From contig NZ_JYDE01000001.1 of assembly GCF_003263515.1 (NCBI RefSeq), forward strand, positions 124,001-188,000: a stretch of 64,000 nucleotides of DNA. The letters are read 5' to 3'. The stretch's first letter is position 1. Every line of letters begins with the position of its first letter. Below are positions 15,183 to 24,808 of this stretch, piece after piece. This stretch comes from Rahnella inusitata. Lineage in GTDB: Bacteria > Pseudomonadota > Gammaproteobacteria > Enterobacterales > Enterobacteriaceae. The notes under the pieces were generated by a model that saw only the letters and a list, made by a program, of their open reading frames with translations, searched no databases and was not told the DNA's origin. Position numbers and translations under genes: made by a program.

Positions 15183-18100
15183 TTAGCTGTCCAGTTGGGT
15201 GGTCAATTGCAGGCTATCATCCTGCTGGTTTTTGTCCGGCCAGTAGGTGACCGTCAGTTCAGCACCGGTATAGGAAGTATTCAGCGGAAACTCGCCGTCA
15301 AGCTGCAGCCCGTGCGGAGTGTTACCTGATATCACGCCCCAGGTTGCAGCCAGAGAACTGGCCGCCTTTACGTCGGTAATTGAGGGTAATGCCCCCATTG
15401 TCTTAATCGCAGAACCAAACGTGATCGGCATTGTTTGGTATGTCTGCGGTGCCGGTGGCGCGAGCCCGGCCAGTTTCGCAGGGGAGGCACTGCGAGCCAG
15501 CAACAAGCGACTGCCGCCGCCGGTGGCGGTCAGTTCAACCAGCCAGTCAGAGCCCGCCGGGTTGCAATCCGCCAGCGTCACCCGTGCCGCCAGCATCCGG
15601 TTACCCAGCAGACGGGTGTTGCTCATCAATTCGGTGGTCCAATCACCATTCAATTGTGCCGACATACCGCTGGTGATGATATGCAACTGCATCATCGCCT
15701 CCTGCATATCGGCAAGACTGTTCTTGTGCCACATAGGTTTTTTATTGTCCGATTTATGATCGTCACCAAAACAGGTTTGCGATAGCCAATGTTCCAGCGG
15801 AGAACGGACAAAAACACTACCGACTGCGACCAACGTGACGGCCAGAATACCCAGGGCAATACACCAGCCAACCGGGCCAAACAAGGCAAAATTACCGGCG
15901 GCACCAAACCAAATCCCCACAACTCCAGAAGCCAGTGTTGCGACAGCTGCCCCACCGTAGATCATGGCCGCTGTGGTGTCTTTGACTTGCATTAAATCAT
16001 AAGCCTTCATCCCCAGTGCAATACCGTCAACAATGGCTGCAATGCCGCCAATCACGCCAGCGCCTCGTATCAGCAAATCGCCATTCTTAAACAACCCGGC
16101 GACAGCCGCGCTTTGCCCGACAATTTCAACTGCGGAAGCCAGGATAATTAATGACTTCGATGCCAGTGACATTTCATTTTGCGTATCACCGGGCATGGCG
16201 GTTTTCAGGCCATCAAGGGTTTCGTAGGTGGTATAGAGCATAAACCCGGCCAGTATCACCCCGAGAGCGCCACTTTGCAGTTTCTCCGATATTGCTACAT
16301 CGGAGTGGGCGGCGTGTCGCATATCCCCTTCACTCATCGGAATTTCACCGGTTTTCAGTGAGCGGTCAATGGTGGTTGGTGTCAGGCCCGATATACCGGT
16401 CAGAGAACCTGAGTTATTCAACGGTGCCGTTAATCTGACCGAAATTTTACGCTTAAGGATGGCCGGATCGGTAATTTCTGACCAATGGCCGATACGGGAA
16501 GAGCGGATAACCCGCCCGTTCTCTTCGGCTGCAACATTCCATGCCGGTTTCCCGTGGGCGTCGAGCTGCCTGCGCAGTACATCCTGATATTCCCGTACAG
16601 TGAGCACGCCGGAAAAGACGGTAGTCACCGGCCCGCCATTTGATACGAAAGCCACGGCCTCAAGCACGCGCACCATTCCACTTTTCGCCTGCGCAGAAAG
16701 AACATTATTCAGTTTGCTAAATGCCCCGTTAATGGAGGTAATCAGGCTGGCGATCATTTGCTGATAGGCTTTACTGTTAATAAAGTCACTTATTTCATCA
16801 CTGTTGAGTACAGCCTTCAGGTTGGCGTAGGTCAGGCTGCCACCGAAGACTTGCGATGGCAAATCGGACACTCCGGGGTTGCTGCGCAACAGCGCTAAAT
16901 AGGGTGGGCTTTTGGCATCTTCCAGCCATTCTGCCCACACGGGTTTATTGCTGTCCTTGCCGGTGTTTGCCATATCAAACCCTGCAAGACTGCCCTGCAG
17001 ACAGCGGGTGATGGTTCTCAGCTGTGCCACCCAACTGACGGCGCTGGTCTGGGGAGCGTAATCGTTTTTGAGCAAAGCCAGCCAGAGGGAGGCGCGATAA
17101 GCGGCATTCAGGTCTTGCCAGATAGCGACAATTTTGCGGTTGTAGCCGTCAATGGTTGATTGATAAGTACGCGCAAACTCTGCCCGCTGAGTTTCACTGT
17201 AATAGTCTTCCATGCGGCTCAGGGCTTTACGGACCTCGTTAGCAACCTGGGTTTCGCGGGTGGCGGTATACGAATTACCATAGCCTGTGTAAATAGTGCG
17301 TTCTTTTATGGCTGGGTCATTTGCAATCTGTTCAGCCGTTGATTTCTTAATCTGCAGGATGGCATCAGAAATCATCTTCTGGTGAATGTTCTCGGTTTTT
17401 GCTGTAAATAAGGCCAGCGCCTGCACGCAATCCATCCGCGCACCGTTGAGTTCCTGAACGACGCCCACCTGATCATCAAGTACCACTGCGGTAACTGGGG
17501 CGTTGTACTTTTGCGTAAGCTGAGCAATGCGGTTTCCCAATGCCGTTTGCTTTTCGGGGGCCATGCATGGAGAGAAGCCGTGTGCCCCATTCGGTGAGCC
17601 TTCTTTACCTGTGATACTCGGGAATGACTCGGTGGCAAATTCCAGCACATGACTTTTCAAGGCAGACAGCGAGGGATCCAGTGTCAGGCTGCGGTTTGCG
17701 CCCTGAGCGGTGACCACTCCACCGGCCAAGGTCAGCTGCGTAAAACGGCTAACGGGGCGCTTTCCGTTCTGGTATTCCTTCAGCACGGTTTTGCTCCACG
17801 GATCACTGCTGAATGCCACGGCCGCTTTTTTGTATTTCGGGTCGATATTGATGAAACTTGCCATGATCTCGTGGTTTTGCGTCAGGCACGCAGGACTAAG
17901 CGACTCGATTTTCTCCGCTTCCGGCATTTCATCGGCATTGAACTGACGCAGGGCACCTTCCGCCGTCACCTGATAACCCTGCCATACGGTGTTATCCAGC
18001 AGAACATAGACGTAGCCTTCCCGAAGCGTGCGCAGCGCGTATTTAAACTCGCCGCCGGTTAACGCGGTTTCCTGGGCGGGCACTGCAGGGTGCCAGCCGG

Positions 18101-18245
18101 TACTGACCAATGATTTAGGCACTGCAGCCACACGAAGCGGGTAAATCGCCACCCCCTTTCGCTGGCAGGCCTTACAGCCTGAAGGCGTGCTTGCTGCCTG
18201 TTCGCTCGCCGCGGCGTTCTGAGAGGCTTTTGTTTGTGAACCCAT
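15183..18245 (-). CDS. VasX-like pore-forming T6SS effector (BTH_I2691 family)
   Basis: This 1020-residue protein is the likely antibacterial cargo of the cluster. The N-terminus carries the motif S-G-C-K-A-C-Q-R-K-G-V-A-I-Y-P-L-R (about residues 21-37), typical of the VasX N-terminal/BTH_I2691 family delivered with VgrG. A long alpha-helical middle follows. At about residues 655-835 there are at least four strongly hydrophobic segments (around G-V-I-L-A-G-F-M-L-Y, L-I-I-L-A-S-A-V, G-G-I-A-A-I-V-D-G-I-A-L-G and W-C-I-A-L-G-I-L-A-V-T-L-V-A), as in colicin-like pore formers. The C-terminal 190 residues are soluble. ATG at 18245 is used because AAGGAATT lies 9 bases upstream; the in-frame TTG two codons earlier is unlikely. 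The gene sits between a DUF4123 chaperone gene and the immunity array. Confidence 0.85.
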   Translation of the reverse strand: MGSQTKASQNAAASEQAASTPSGCKACQRKGVAIYPLRVAAVPKSLVSTGWHPAVPAQETALTGGEFKYALRTLREGYVYVLLDNTVWQGYQVTAEGALRQFNADEMPEAEKIESLSPACLTQNHEIMASFINIDPKYKKAAVAFSSDPWSKTVLKEYQNGKRPVSRFTQLTLAGGVVTAQGANRSLTLDPSLSALKSHVLEFATESFPSITGKEGSPNGAHGFSPCMAPEKQTALGNRIAQLTQKYNAPVTAVVLDDQVGVVQELNGARMDCVQALALFTAKTENIHQKMISDAILQIKKSTAEQIANDPAIKERTIYTGYGNSYTATRETQVANEVRKALSRMEDYYSETQRAEFARTYQSTIDGYNRKIVAIWQDLNAAYRASLWLALLKNDYAPQTSAVSWVAQLRTITRCLQGSLAGFDMANTGKDSNKPVWAEWLEDAKSPPYLALLRSNPGVSDLPSQVFGGSLTYANLKAVLNSDEISDFINSKAYQQMIASLITSINGAFSKLNNVLSAQAKSGMVRVLEAVAFVSNGGPVTTVFSGVLTVREYQDVLRRQLDAHGKPAWNVAAEENGRVIRSSRIGHWSEITDPAILKRKISVRLTAPLNNSGSLTGISGLTPTTIDRSLKTGEIPMSEGDMRHAAHSDVAISEKLQSGALGVILAGFMLYTTYETLDGLKTAMPGDTQNEMSLASKSLIILASAVEIVGQSAAVAGLFKNGDLLIRGAGVIGGIAAIVDGIALGMKAYDLMQVKDTTAAMIYGGAAVATLASGVVGIWFGAAGNFALFGPVGWCIALGILAVTLVAVGSVFVRSPLEHWLSQTCFGDDHKSDNKKPMWHKNSLADMQEAMMQLHIITSGMSAQLNGDWTTELMSNTRLLGNRMLAARVTLADCNPAGSDWLVELTATGGGSRLLLARSASPAKLAGLAPPAPQTYQTMPITFGSAIKTMGALPSITDVKAASSLAATWGVISGNTPHGLQLDGEFPLNTSYTGAELTVTYWPDKNQQDDSLQLTTQLDS

Positions 18246-18269
18246 GATCAAAATTCCTTTTCTTTTGCA

Positions 18270-19142
18270 CTATGGCTGGATAAGCGTCTGCCATACGGCA
18301 TTTGGAAGCGTGGGGAACAGCTGAGTAAAATGCAGGTTGGGATCACTGGCCACCTGACGTAACAGTGACTGAACATCAGGATGCTCGGTGATATGACAGG
18401 GGAATGTCAGATAGCACAGAGCAAGGCATAGTTGATCACCCGTGTGGTGAAATTTTGCCGTGGCGGATCTTGCCCAGGCATCAGCAGCCTGTAACGCGGC
18501 ATCCGGTGGCAGCGTTTCCTGAGTTTTCTGCCACGCAAACAATAACCGCCAGATATTGCGTACCTCATTCTGGGCCCGCTCTGCACCCCACTTTAGTCGC
18601 CATTCCTCGCCCCCTGATTTGCCGGAAAGTGCAGTGAGGTAACCACTGCAGGAAACCCGCCACCATTGACTAATCGGGCTCATGAGGGAAGAGAGTTCCT
18701 CTGCCTCGCCTAATGTCTGTAACAGTTCAAGCCGCAGCGGCTCATAAAACGGGACGATACCTTCACGTTTTATTTGTTTACACAGGCCCGCTAACTCTGC
18801 GGCGAGTGCATCAAGTGCAAGTGGTGAACTTATCCAGCCGCAGACATAGCGCCTTTCATAGAGCCGTTCATCACGCGAATATGCCTCACTTTCGAGCACT
18901 ATCGCTTCATCGCAATCGGCTTCGGGGGAAGCTAGCAGCAGTAACACGGGACAGTGTTCAGGAGAGTAAGCCAGGTCAGGGCGAAGAACTCTAAGTAACG
19001 ACTCGCACCCCCATTTCTCCTGAAGGTATGTAAGATGCAGGGAGTTCCACGATGCAACGCTTTTCAGCGGATCTAGCAACAGGTACCGGTATTCAGAGTG
19101 TTTCGCGTTTAACAACTCAAAGAGTGACTTATCTGTTTGCAT
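18270..19142 (-). CDS. DUF4123 T6SS effector chaperone (TEC/Tap type)
   Basis: DUF4123 proteins load a specific effector onto the C-terminal end of the VgrG spike. The 290-residue product starts at ATG 19142, which overlaps the vgrG stop as TGATG. It shows the family's opening strand Y-R-Y-L-L-L-D-P-L (about residues 16-24), the L-L-L-L-A-S-P motif region near residue 70 and the G-W-I-S-S-P segment near residue 105. It lies between vgrG and the VasX-like effector, the classic vgrG-chaperone-effector-immunity order, so its client is most likely that effector. An upstream in-frame ATG seven codons earlier falls inside vgrG and is not needed. Confidence 0.85.
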   Translation of the reverse strand: MQTDKSLFELLNAKHSEYRYLLLDPLKSVASWNSLHLTYLQEKWGCESLLRVLRPDLAYSPEHCPVLLLLASPEADCDEAIVLESEAYSRDERLYERRYVCGWISSPLALDALAAELAGLCKQIKREGIVPFYEPLRLELLQTLGEAEELSSLMSPISQWWRVSCSGYLTALSGKSGGEEWRLKWGAERAQNEVRNIWRLLFAWQKTQETLPPDAALQAADAWARSATAKFHHTGDQLCLALCYLTFPCHITEHPDVQSLLRQVASDPNLHFTQLFPTLPNAVWQTLIQP

Positions 19143-21475
19143 CAGCGAGCACTCTCTACACATTTCGCTTCTGGCGGAAGTTCTGGTGGTGATACCTGAT
19201 AACTTTGCGGGCCAACCTCGCTAAAGCTGGCACTTTTCACATTCACTTCACCTGGCGTCAGTACAGTGACGCCCGAGCTTTCGATAACCAGTGCTGTCTG
19301 ACCGCAGCTTAAGGTAATTTTTTTGCTTGCCTGAATAATGACCTCATCATCTTTACTGATGATTTTCATATCTTTGAGCGATGTTAACGCCATCGCATCA
19401 CCCTGCGCCTGAATGTCGACCTTGCCTTTGTTAGCGTACATCTTGATGCCCAGCGTTTTGGCAAAAAGGCTAATGATTTCGCCTGCGGCCACGGTGAATT
19501 TCTTAAAGACGCTGAAATCACTGTTTTCTGCCGAGGTCTGAATAAAATTGTTGCCAGTGCTGATCTGAATACTTTGAGGCGAAACCTGTGCAATCCCCGC
19601 CGGCGCACTCAGCAGCAATGCTGACTGCTGGAGGTCTTTCATTGCGGATTCCATTAATGTTTTTTGCGCGGCTATCTGCGCTAATTCAGCTTTGGCGGTT
19701 TGCACCGCATCACTGAGGGATTTCGCCAGCCCCTGAGCCTGTTGCAGCGAATCCATCGCTGCCTGCATCTCCAGCACTTTCCCCTGAGCCTTTGCTTGGC
19801 CATCAGCGCTGATGAAAATCCCTTTCTGTGCGCGGATGGCTCCGAAGCTGTCGGTGCGTAGTTCAAAGCCTTCCCCGCGCTGCTGCTTCGCCGCATCTAC
19901 CAGATGCCCCAGGTTCAGCTGGCTTTTGCCGCCGTATTCGGTGCTGAGCTTGATGTGCTCTTTACCGCGCTCGTCTTCGAGGCGCAGTTTGTTGTTTGAC
20001 GGCGTGCGCAGGACGTTGCGCTTGTAGTTCTTGATGGTGACGTGGTCGCTGTGCGCCGAATCGTGCAGGACGTGCGCAATGTAAGGGCGGTCCGGGTTGC
20101 CGTTCTCAAACGCAATCGCCACTTCGGTCCCGGCCAGCAGCGGCATATGCATGCCGTAGGTGTCACCGGCGTAGGGGCGCGCTTGACGTACCCACAGGCT
20201 TTCGTAGCCCTGTTCCCACGCGTCCCGGTCGAACAGCATGTTGACGCGATAACGTCCGTCTTTGTCGATATGACCGTAGGTGTCATTGGCGGTGGTGCTG
20301 GTGACGCGGGCGGGCAGGGTGCCGGCCATGACCGGTTTACTGGCCGGAGCAGGGCGGAAGCAGTAATCCTCGGAGTACGGGATGGCGTCGAATTCCACCT
20401 CAAAGCTTTTGTCGCGGCGCGCCGAGCAATGGGTGTGAACAATAATCACGCCTTTGACGAATGCCGGAGGGGCATCGCTGCCGGTCACTTTCAGCTCCAT
20501 ACCCGGTACTAAGGTGGCGGCGTTGGCGATACCGTTAAAGCGCGCCTGATTATTCAGATACTGCTCGTGGCGCAGGCGGGCGTAGAATGCGCCGCTTTCG
20601 GTTTGTGGCTCGCGGCCTTCGGCACCGGCGAAAAGGTAGTTATCGGCATAGTGATAGGCTTCACCGTAGGTGGTGGCATCGCCGCGGGTGATATCGGCGC
20701 TGCCGGATAGGTCTGACGTCGCGGTACGGTAGTTATAATCACCGGTGCTGACGGATTTTTGCACCACCTGATGGATACTCGACAGTGCCCACGCGGACTC
20801 GACCCCGCTGTCGTGCATGCCGGAAGGCGGCACGGCGTTGAGCGTCAGCCCCTGCTGGTAGAACTGCTGGTCGTCGTAAAACTCGACGACGTCGATGTTG
20901 AGTTTCGGGTCAGCGGTGAAGCGGAACCAGATACCGACTTCGGCCAGCAGGCGTGAAATAAAGCGCAGATCATCTTCGCCGTACTGCACCACCTGTTCGC
21001 GGCGCGGATACGCTTTGGCGAGCGTGAAAACAAAATCTTGTCCGCGCATATCGTGGCGGTCGCGCAGGATTTTACCTACGATGTCCGGCACGGACATGTC
21101 CTGATAAATACGGTTCTGATGGCTGCGGGAAAGCAGGGCGAGGCGCGGTTGCAGACACAGCGCGTAGCGGCTCTCATCTTTAGAAGTGGAGAGATGCGTA
21201 AACGCGGTGACCACGCCCTGGATCACGCGCTGTGGCTGCTGAACGGAGACGCCAAAGGCTTCGGCGACGGGTGCCTGAAGCGTCAGCGAGGCGTCCTGCA
21301 TCAGCATAGTTGTCGGGTCGATGTTTTTATCGGCGCTGGTGAACTGAATGTCGTACTTAAACGGTGAACTCAGCCACTCTTCGGCCTCAAAACTCAGCAC
21401 ATCCAGCGGTGCGCCGCTGCCGCGAACGGTGAGCTTATGGTGGCTGTGGTCGAAAAATACCGAGGCAATACTCAT
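19142..21475 (-). CDS. vgrG: T6SS spike protein VgrG (TssI)
   Basis: VgrG forms the trimeric spike that is fired with the tube. The 777-residue product contains the gp27-like region (residues 1 to about 380), the gp5-like OB-fold and needle (R-V-T-S-T-T-A-N-D-T-Y-G-H-I-D-K-D-G-R-Y around 395-415 and M-P-L-L-A-G-T-E-V near 450) and a DUF2345 tail with beta-needle repeats. Between needle and tail is a helical, coiled-coil-like stretch (about 555-610) rich in A, Q and L. No extra enzyme domain is attached, so its cargo is carried through the DUF4123 chaperone. The start overlaps the clpV stop as ATGA. Confidence 0.95.
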   Translation of the reverse strand: MSIASVFFDHSHHKLTVRGSGAPLDVLSFEAEEWLSSPFKYDIQFTSADKNIDPTTMLMQDASLTLQAPVAEAFGVSVQQPQRVIQGVVTAFTHLSTSKDESRYALCLQPRLALLSRSHQNRIYQDMSVPDIVGKILRDRHDMRGQDFVFTLAKAYPRREQVVQYGEDDLRFISRLLAEVGIWFRFTADPKLNIDVVEFYDDQQFYQQGLTLNAVPPSGMHDSGVESAWALSSIHQVVQKSVSTGDYNYRTATSDLSGSADITRGDATTYGEAYHYADNYLFAGAEGREPQTESGAFYARLRHEQYLNNQARFNGIANAATLVPGMELKVTGSDAPPAFVKGVIIVHTHCSARRDKSFEVEFDAIPYSEDYCFRPAPASKPVMAGTLPARVTSTTANDTYGHIDKDGRYRVNMLFDRDAWEQGYESLWVRQARPYAGDTYGMHMPLLAGTEVAIAFENGNPDRPYIAHVLHDSAHSDHVTIKNYKRNVLRTPSNNKLRLEDERGKEHIKLSTEYGGKSQLNLGHLVDAAKQQRGEGFELRTDSFGAIRAQKGIFISADGQAKAQGKVLEMQAAMDSLQQAQGLAKSLSDAVQTAKAELAQIAAQKTLMESAMKDLQQSALLLSAPAGIAQVSPQSIQISTGNNFIQTSAENSDFSVFKKFTVAAGEIISLFAKTLGIKMYANKGKVDIQAQGDAMALTSLKDMKIISKDDEVIIQASKKITLSCGQTALVIESSGVTVLTPGEVNVKSASFSEVGPQSYQVSPPELPPEAKCVESAR

Positions 21476-24123
21476 TGTTCTTCCCCTTTGAACGCCAGCG
21501 TAATCCCTTCCTCTTCATCCCAGCCTAACGTCAGTGACGTCGTCCGCTGTTTCTGCGACATGCGGCTCAGGAGTTGCTGGCTCAGCACCGGCAGAATCTG
21601 CTGATTGAGCAGGCTGTCGATGTTGCGCGCGCCGGTGTCCGGTAGCAGGCAGGCGGCGACCAGCGTGTCGTACAGACTCTCTTCGATATTGCAACTCAGG
21701 CCGTAATGTTTATTCAGGCGTTTGGCGACCTGCGCCAGCTTCATTTCGACGATGGTGTGCAGGGCGGTGGCATCGAGCGGGCGGTAGACAAGCGTCTGGA
21801 AGCGGGCCAGCAGCGCAGGCTGGAAGTGATCGCGCAGGATCGGGCGCAGCAGTTCATGCAGGTCGCTGTTAGTCGCCTCCGGCTGTTCGTCCAGCAACTG
21901 CATCAGATGGTCACTGCCGAGGTTCGCGGTCATCAGGATTACGGTATTACGAAAGTCGATTTCGCGCCCTTCGCCGTCGCGCATGATGCCTCGGTCAAAC
22001 ACCTGATAGAACAGGTTGATGACGTCGCGATGAGCTTTTTCGACTTCATCCAGTAACACCACGCTGTACGGACGCTTGCGCACGGCTTCGGTGAGAATGC
22101 CGCCCTGACCGTAACCGACGTAGCCCGGAGGCGAGCCCTTGAGCTGGGACACGGTGTGCGCTTCCTGATACTCGGACATGTTGATAGTGATGAGCGATTT
22201 CTCGCCGCCAAACAGGGTATCGGCCAGCGACAGCGCGGTCTCAGTTTTACCGACGCCACTTGGGCCGACCAGCAGGAACACGCCCAGCGGACCGTTCTCG
22301 GAGGTCAGGCCGGTTTTGGCGGCGCGCATGCGCTGCGCCATATCCATCAACGCTGCATCCTGCCCGACCACACGGGTGGCGAGGTGATGTTCCAGCTGTA
22401 GCAAATCGGTCTGTTCGTCTTTGAGCAGGCTGGAGAGCGGAACACCGGTCCAGTCGGCAATCACGGTGGCGACGGTGCGGGCATCTACGTCCAGCGACAG
22501 CAGCGGCGCGTTGCCCTGCACGGCGCTCAGCTCTTCCTGCAATGCCGCCAGACGCGCTGGGTCGGCTGCCTCCTGACGGGCGTCGATAATCTGCGCGGTC
22601 AGATGTTTTTCAGCCTCGTACTGCTGTTCGAGTTTTTGCTGACTGACGGCCAGCTCTTCGCGACGTTTTTCGATCTGGTGCAGGCGGTCGGTGCCTACGT
22701 CCGGCAGCAGCAGTAAATCTTGTTCGATGGCCTGCTGTTCCATCGAAAGCGCGGCCAGCTCGGCGTTAATCGCCATCAGCGGCTCTGGCAAGGTGTCGAT
22801 GCTCATGCGCACGCGGGCACCTGCTGTGTCGAGCAGGTCAACGGCTTTGTCTGGCAGCTGGCGGCCGGTGAGGAAACGACGTGACAGGGTCACGGCAGCG
22901 GTGATGGCGGCGTCGAGAATATGCACGCCGTGGTGCTGGGCGTAGCGACCTTTGAGGCCGCGCAGCATCAGGCTGGCTTTGGCGTCGTCCGGCTCGTCGA
23001 CTTTGACCATCTGGAAGCGGCGCTCAAGGGCGGCGTCGCGCTCAAAATACTGTTTGTACTCTGACCAGGTGGTTGCCGCGATGGTACGCAGTTCGCCGCG
23101 GGCGAGGGCAGGTTTGAGGAGGTTGGCGGCGTCTGCGCCACCGGCCTGATTGCCCGCGCCGATGATGGTGTGCGCCTCGTCGATAAACAGCAGCACCGGC
23201 GTCGGCGACTGCTGCACGGCGTCGATGACGTTTTTCAGGCGCTGTTCGAACTCACCCTTCACACCGGCACCGGCCTGTAGCAGACCAAGATCGAGAGTGC
23301 GCAGGCTGACGGTTTTCAGGCTGTCCGGTACGTTACCTTCGGCAATGCGCAGCGCCAGACCTTCGACCAACGCGGTTTTACCGACGCCGGGCTCACCGAC
23401 CAAAATCGGGTTGTTTTTACGGCGGCGGGACAGGATGTCGATCATCTGGCGGATCTCGGTGTCGCGCCCGAAGATAGGGTCGATCTGCCCGGCTTTGGCT
23501 TTGGCCGTGACATCGAGGGTGAATTTATCCAGCGCGGCCTGAAGGGCTTCGCTCAGGTTCTGACCAGAAAGGGTATCGGCATTGGGTTTAGGGGCCACGA
23601 CGTTTAGGGAAGAGACCGGCATACTCAGACTGGCCTGCTGCTGCAGTTCAGGACGCTCGTCGGACTGTGCGTCCAGTATAGGTTTCAGGCGGCGGATATG
23701 TTCTTCGCTCAGGCTGAAAAGTGGCCACGCGCCTTCGCAATGCAACAGGCGGGGCTGAGCCAGCAGCGCTTCCAGCAGATTGATGCTGCGGATGGTCTGG
23801 TTATCTTCCTGAAGTGATGCCGCCAGCCAGCCCGCTTTCATCAGCGATTGTAAATTCTGAGAAAGTTGCGGACGGGAATGCACCGAACGCGGCAGGGCGT
23901 CGAGGTGTGAAAGCAGGCTTTGCCACAGGGCGTCCATGTCCCACTCGTAGCGGCGGGCGATCACAGTGATATCGCCTTCGCCCAGCTCCAGCAGCTTAAG
24001 CAACCAGTGCTCGATGGAGATCTCCGCATGGGCGCGGGTCTGGCAGAGCGTTGCGGCGGCTTCCAGAGCCTGCGCACAGTATGGGTTTAAACGACGAAGT
24101 AAAACGGCTGACTGGTTTTCCAT
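21472..24123 (-). CDS. clpV: T6SS sheath-disassembly ATPase ClpV (TssH)
   Basis: ClpV is the AAA+ ATPase that takes apart the contracted TssBC sheath for reuse. The 883-residue product has a Clp N-domain (residues 1 to about 150), a first AAA module with Walker A G-E-P-G-V-G-K-T near residue 243 and Walker B L-L-F-I-D-E-A-H, a ClpB-like middle domain, and a second AAA module with G-P-S-G-V-G-K-T near residue 618. The start at 24123 is chosen because AAGGAATT lies 6-7 bases before it and the product then opens M-E-N-Q-S-A-V-L-L-R-R like other ClpV proteins; the frame is open for 36 more codons upstream without such a signal. vgrG follows with a 4-base overlap. Confidence 0.95.
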   Translation of the reverse strand: MENQSAVLLRRLNPYCAQALEAAATLCQTRAHAEISIEHWLLKLLELGEGDITVIARRYEWDMDALWQSLLSHLDALPRSVHSRPQLSQNLQSLMKAGWLAASLQEDNQTIRSINLLEALLAQPRLLHCEGAWPLFSLSEEHIRRLKPILDAQSDERPELQQQASLSMPVSSLNVVAPKPNADTLSGQNLSEALQAALDKFTLDVTAKAKAGQIDPIFGRDTEIRQMIDILSRRRKNNPILVGEPGVGKTALVEGLALRIAEGNVPDSLKTVSLRTLDLGLLQAGAGVKGEFEQRLKNVIDAVQQSPTPVLLFIDEAHTIIGAGNQAGGADAANLLKPALARGELRTIAATTWSEYKQYFERDAALERRFQMVKVDEPDDAKASLMLRGLKGRYAQHHGVHILDAAITAAVTLSRRFLTGRQLPDKAVDLLDTAGARVRMSIDTLPEPLMAINAELAALSMEQQAIEQDLLLLPDVGTDRLHQIEKRREELAVSQQKLEQQYEAEKHLTAQIIDARQEAADPARLAALQEELSAVQGNAPLLSLDVDARTVATVIADWTGVPLSSLLKDEQTDLLQLEHHLATRVVGQDAALMDMAQRMRAAKTGLTSENGPLGVFLLVGPSGVGKTETALSLADTLFGGEKSLITINMSEYQEAHTVSQLKGSPPGYVGYGQGGILTEAVRKRPYSVVLLDEVEKAHRDVINLFYQVFDRGIMRDGEGREIDFRNTVILMTANLGSDHLMQLLDEQPEATNSDLHELLRPILRDHFQPALLARFQTLVYRPLDATALHTIVEMKLAQVAKRLNKHYGLSCNIEESLYDTLVAACLLPDTGARNIDSLLNQQILPVLSQQLLSRMSQKQRTTSLTLGWDEEEGITLAFKGEEQ

Positions 24124-24248
24124 GCTGAATTCCTTTTTCAGGTACGCTACCGCCCATAGCCTTTTCCGTTGCGGGAAACCCAGGCCCATAAGGTCGATGT
24201 CCGGTGATGTTTTTGTTTGCTCAACCGCCAAGCAGCGGCTCAGGAAAC

Positions 24249-24277
24249 AAAAACAGCAGACGGCGAACCGTCTGCTG
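24249..24277 (-). terminator. Intrinsic terminator/attenuator between hcp and clpV
   Basis: Read on the minus strand, a perfect 10-bp GC-rich stem (CAGCAGACGG / CCGTCTGCTG, 24254-24277) closes a TTCG tetraloop and is followed by TTTTTG. It begins 8 bases after the hcp stop codon. It should end most transcripts there, giving much more hcp message than clpV-vgrG message. It may also stabilise the 3' end of the hcp RNA. Confidence 0.85.
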
Positions 24278-24284
24278 AAAAGTC

Positions 24285-24776
24285 TTACGCGGTAGTACGT
24301 TCGTTCCAGGAATCGGAATGAATGATGTTGCCGTCTTTGTAGGTCCAGGTGATTTTTTCGTAGCGCAATTCGATCGCTTCGAGGTGGTTATGTTTTTCCA
24401 TTGCCGGATCTTTGATGTCGTGCATTTTTGGCGCGACTTTGACCAGCTTGACGTTTTCCAGTTTGGTGTTGAAGTACTCCACTTCCTGGCCTGCGTCATT
24501 GATGCGATACCATTTGAACTCTGCAGATTTTAGGGTCTGACCGGTGGTCACTGCTTTGTAGAGGTACGGGCTGGAGGAGTCGATTTCCTTGGTAAACAGG
24601 AACGGGGTGTGAATACGGGTACCCGTCAGTTTGCCGGTATTGTTATCGGTCGGGATGTACAGGTTGTGATCCTGTGCCACCACTTCGATGCTGCCTTCAC
24701 GATCTTTAACGTCTACGGAGCCTTTAATGTCCGCACCGCCGTCGTCTTTCAGCCACAGATAAACAGGAATTGCCAT
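24285..24776 (-). CDS. hcp: T6SS inner-tube protein Hcp (TssD)
   Basis: Hcp hexamers stack to form the tube that is propelled out of the cell. The 163-residue product has the family length and pattern: M-A-I-P-V-Y-L-W-L at the N-terminus, G-S-I-E-V-V near residue 28, the G-K-L-T-G-T-R-I-H-T-P loop around 48-58, and the C-terminal E-K-I-T-W-T-Y-K-D-G-N segment. No toxin extension is present. Ribosome site GGAG is 8 bases before ATG. The gene is followed directly by a strong terminator hairpin, which suits its need for high expression. Confidence 0.96.
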   Translation of the reverse strand: MAIPVYLWLKDDGGADIKGSVDVKDREGSIEVVAQDHNLYIPTDNNTGKLTGTRIHTPFLFTKEIDSSSPYLYKAVTTGQTLKSAEFKWYRINDAGQEVEYFNTKLENVKLVKVAPKMHDIKDPAMEKHNHLEAIELRYEKITWTYKDGNIIHSDSWNERTTA

Positions 24777-24808
24777 AAGTAAATCTCCATTTCTAGGTTA
24801 AGCATTCA

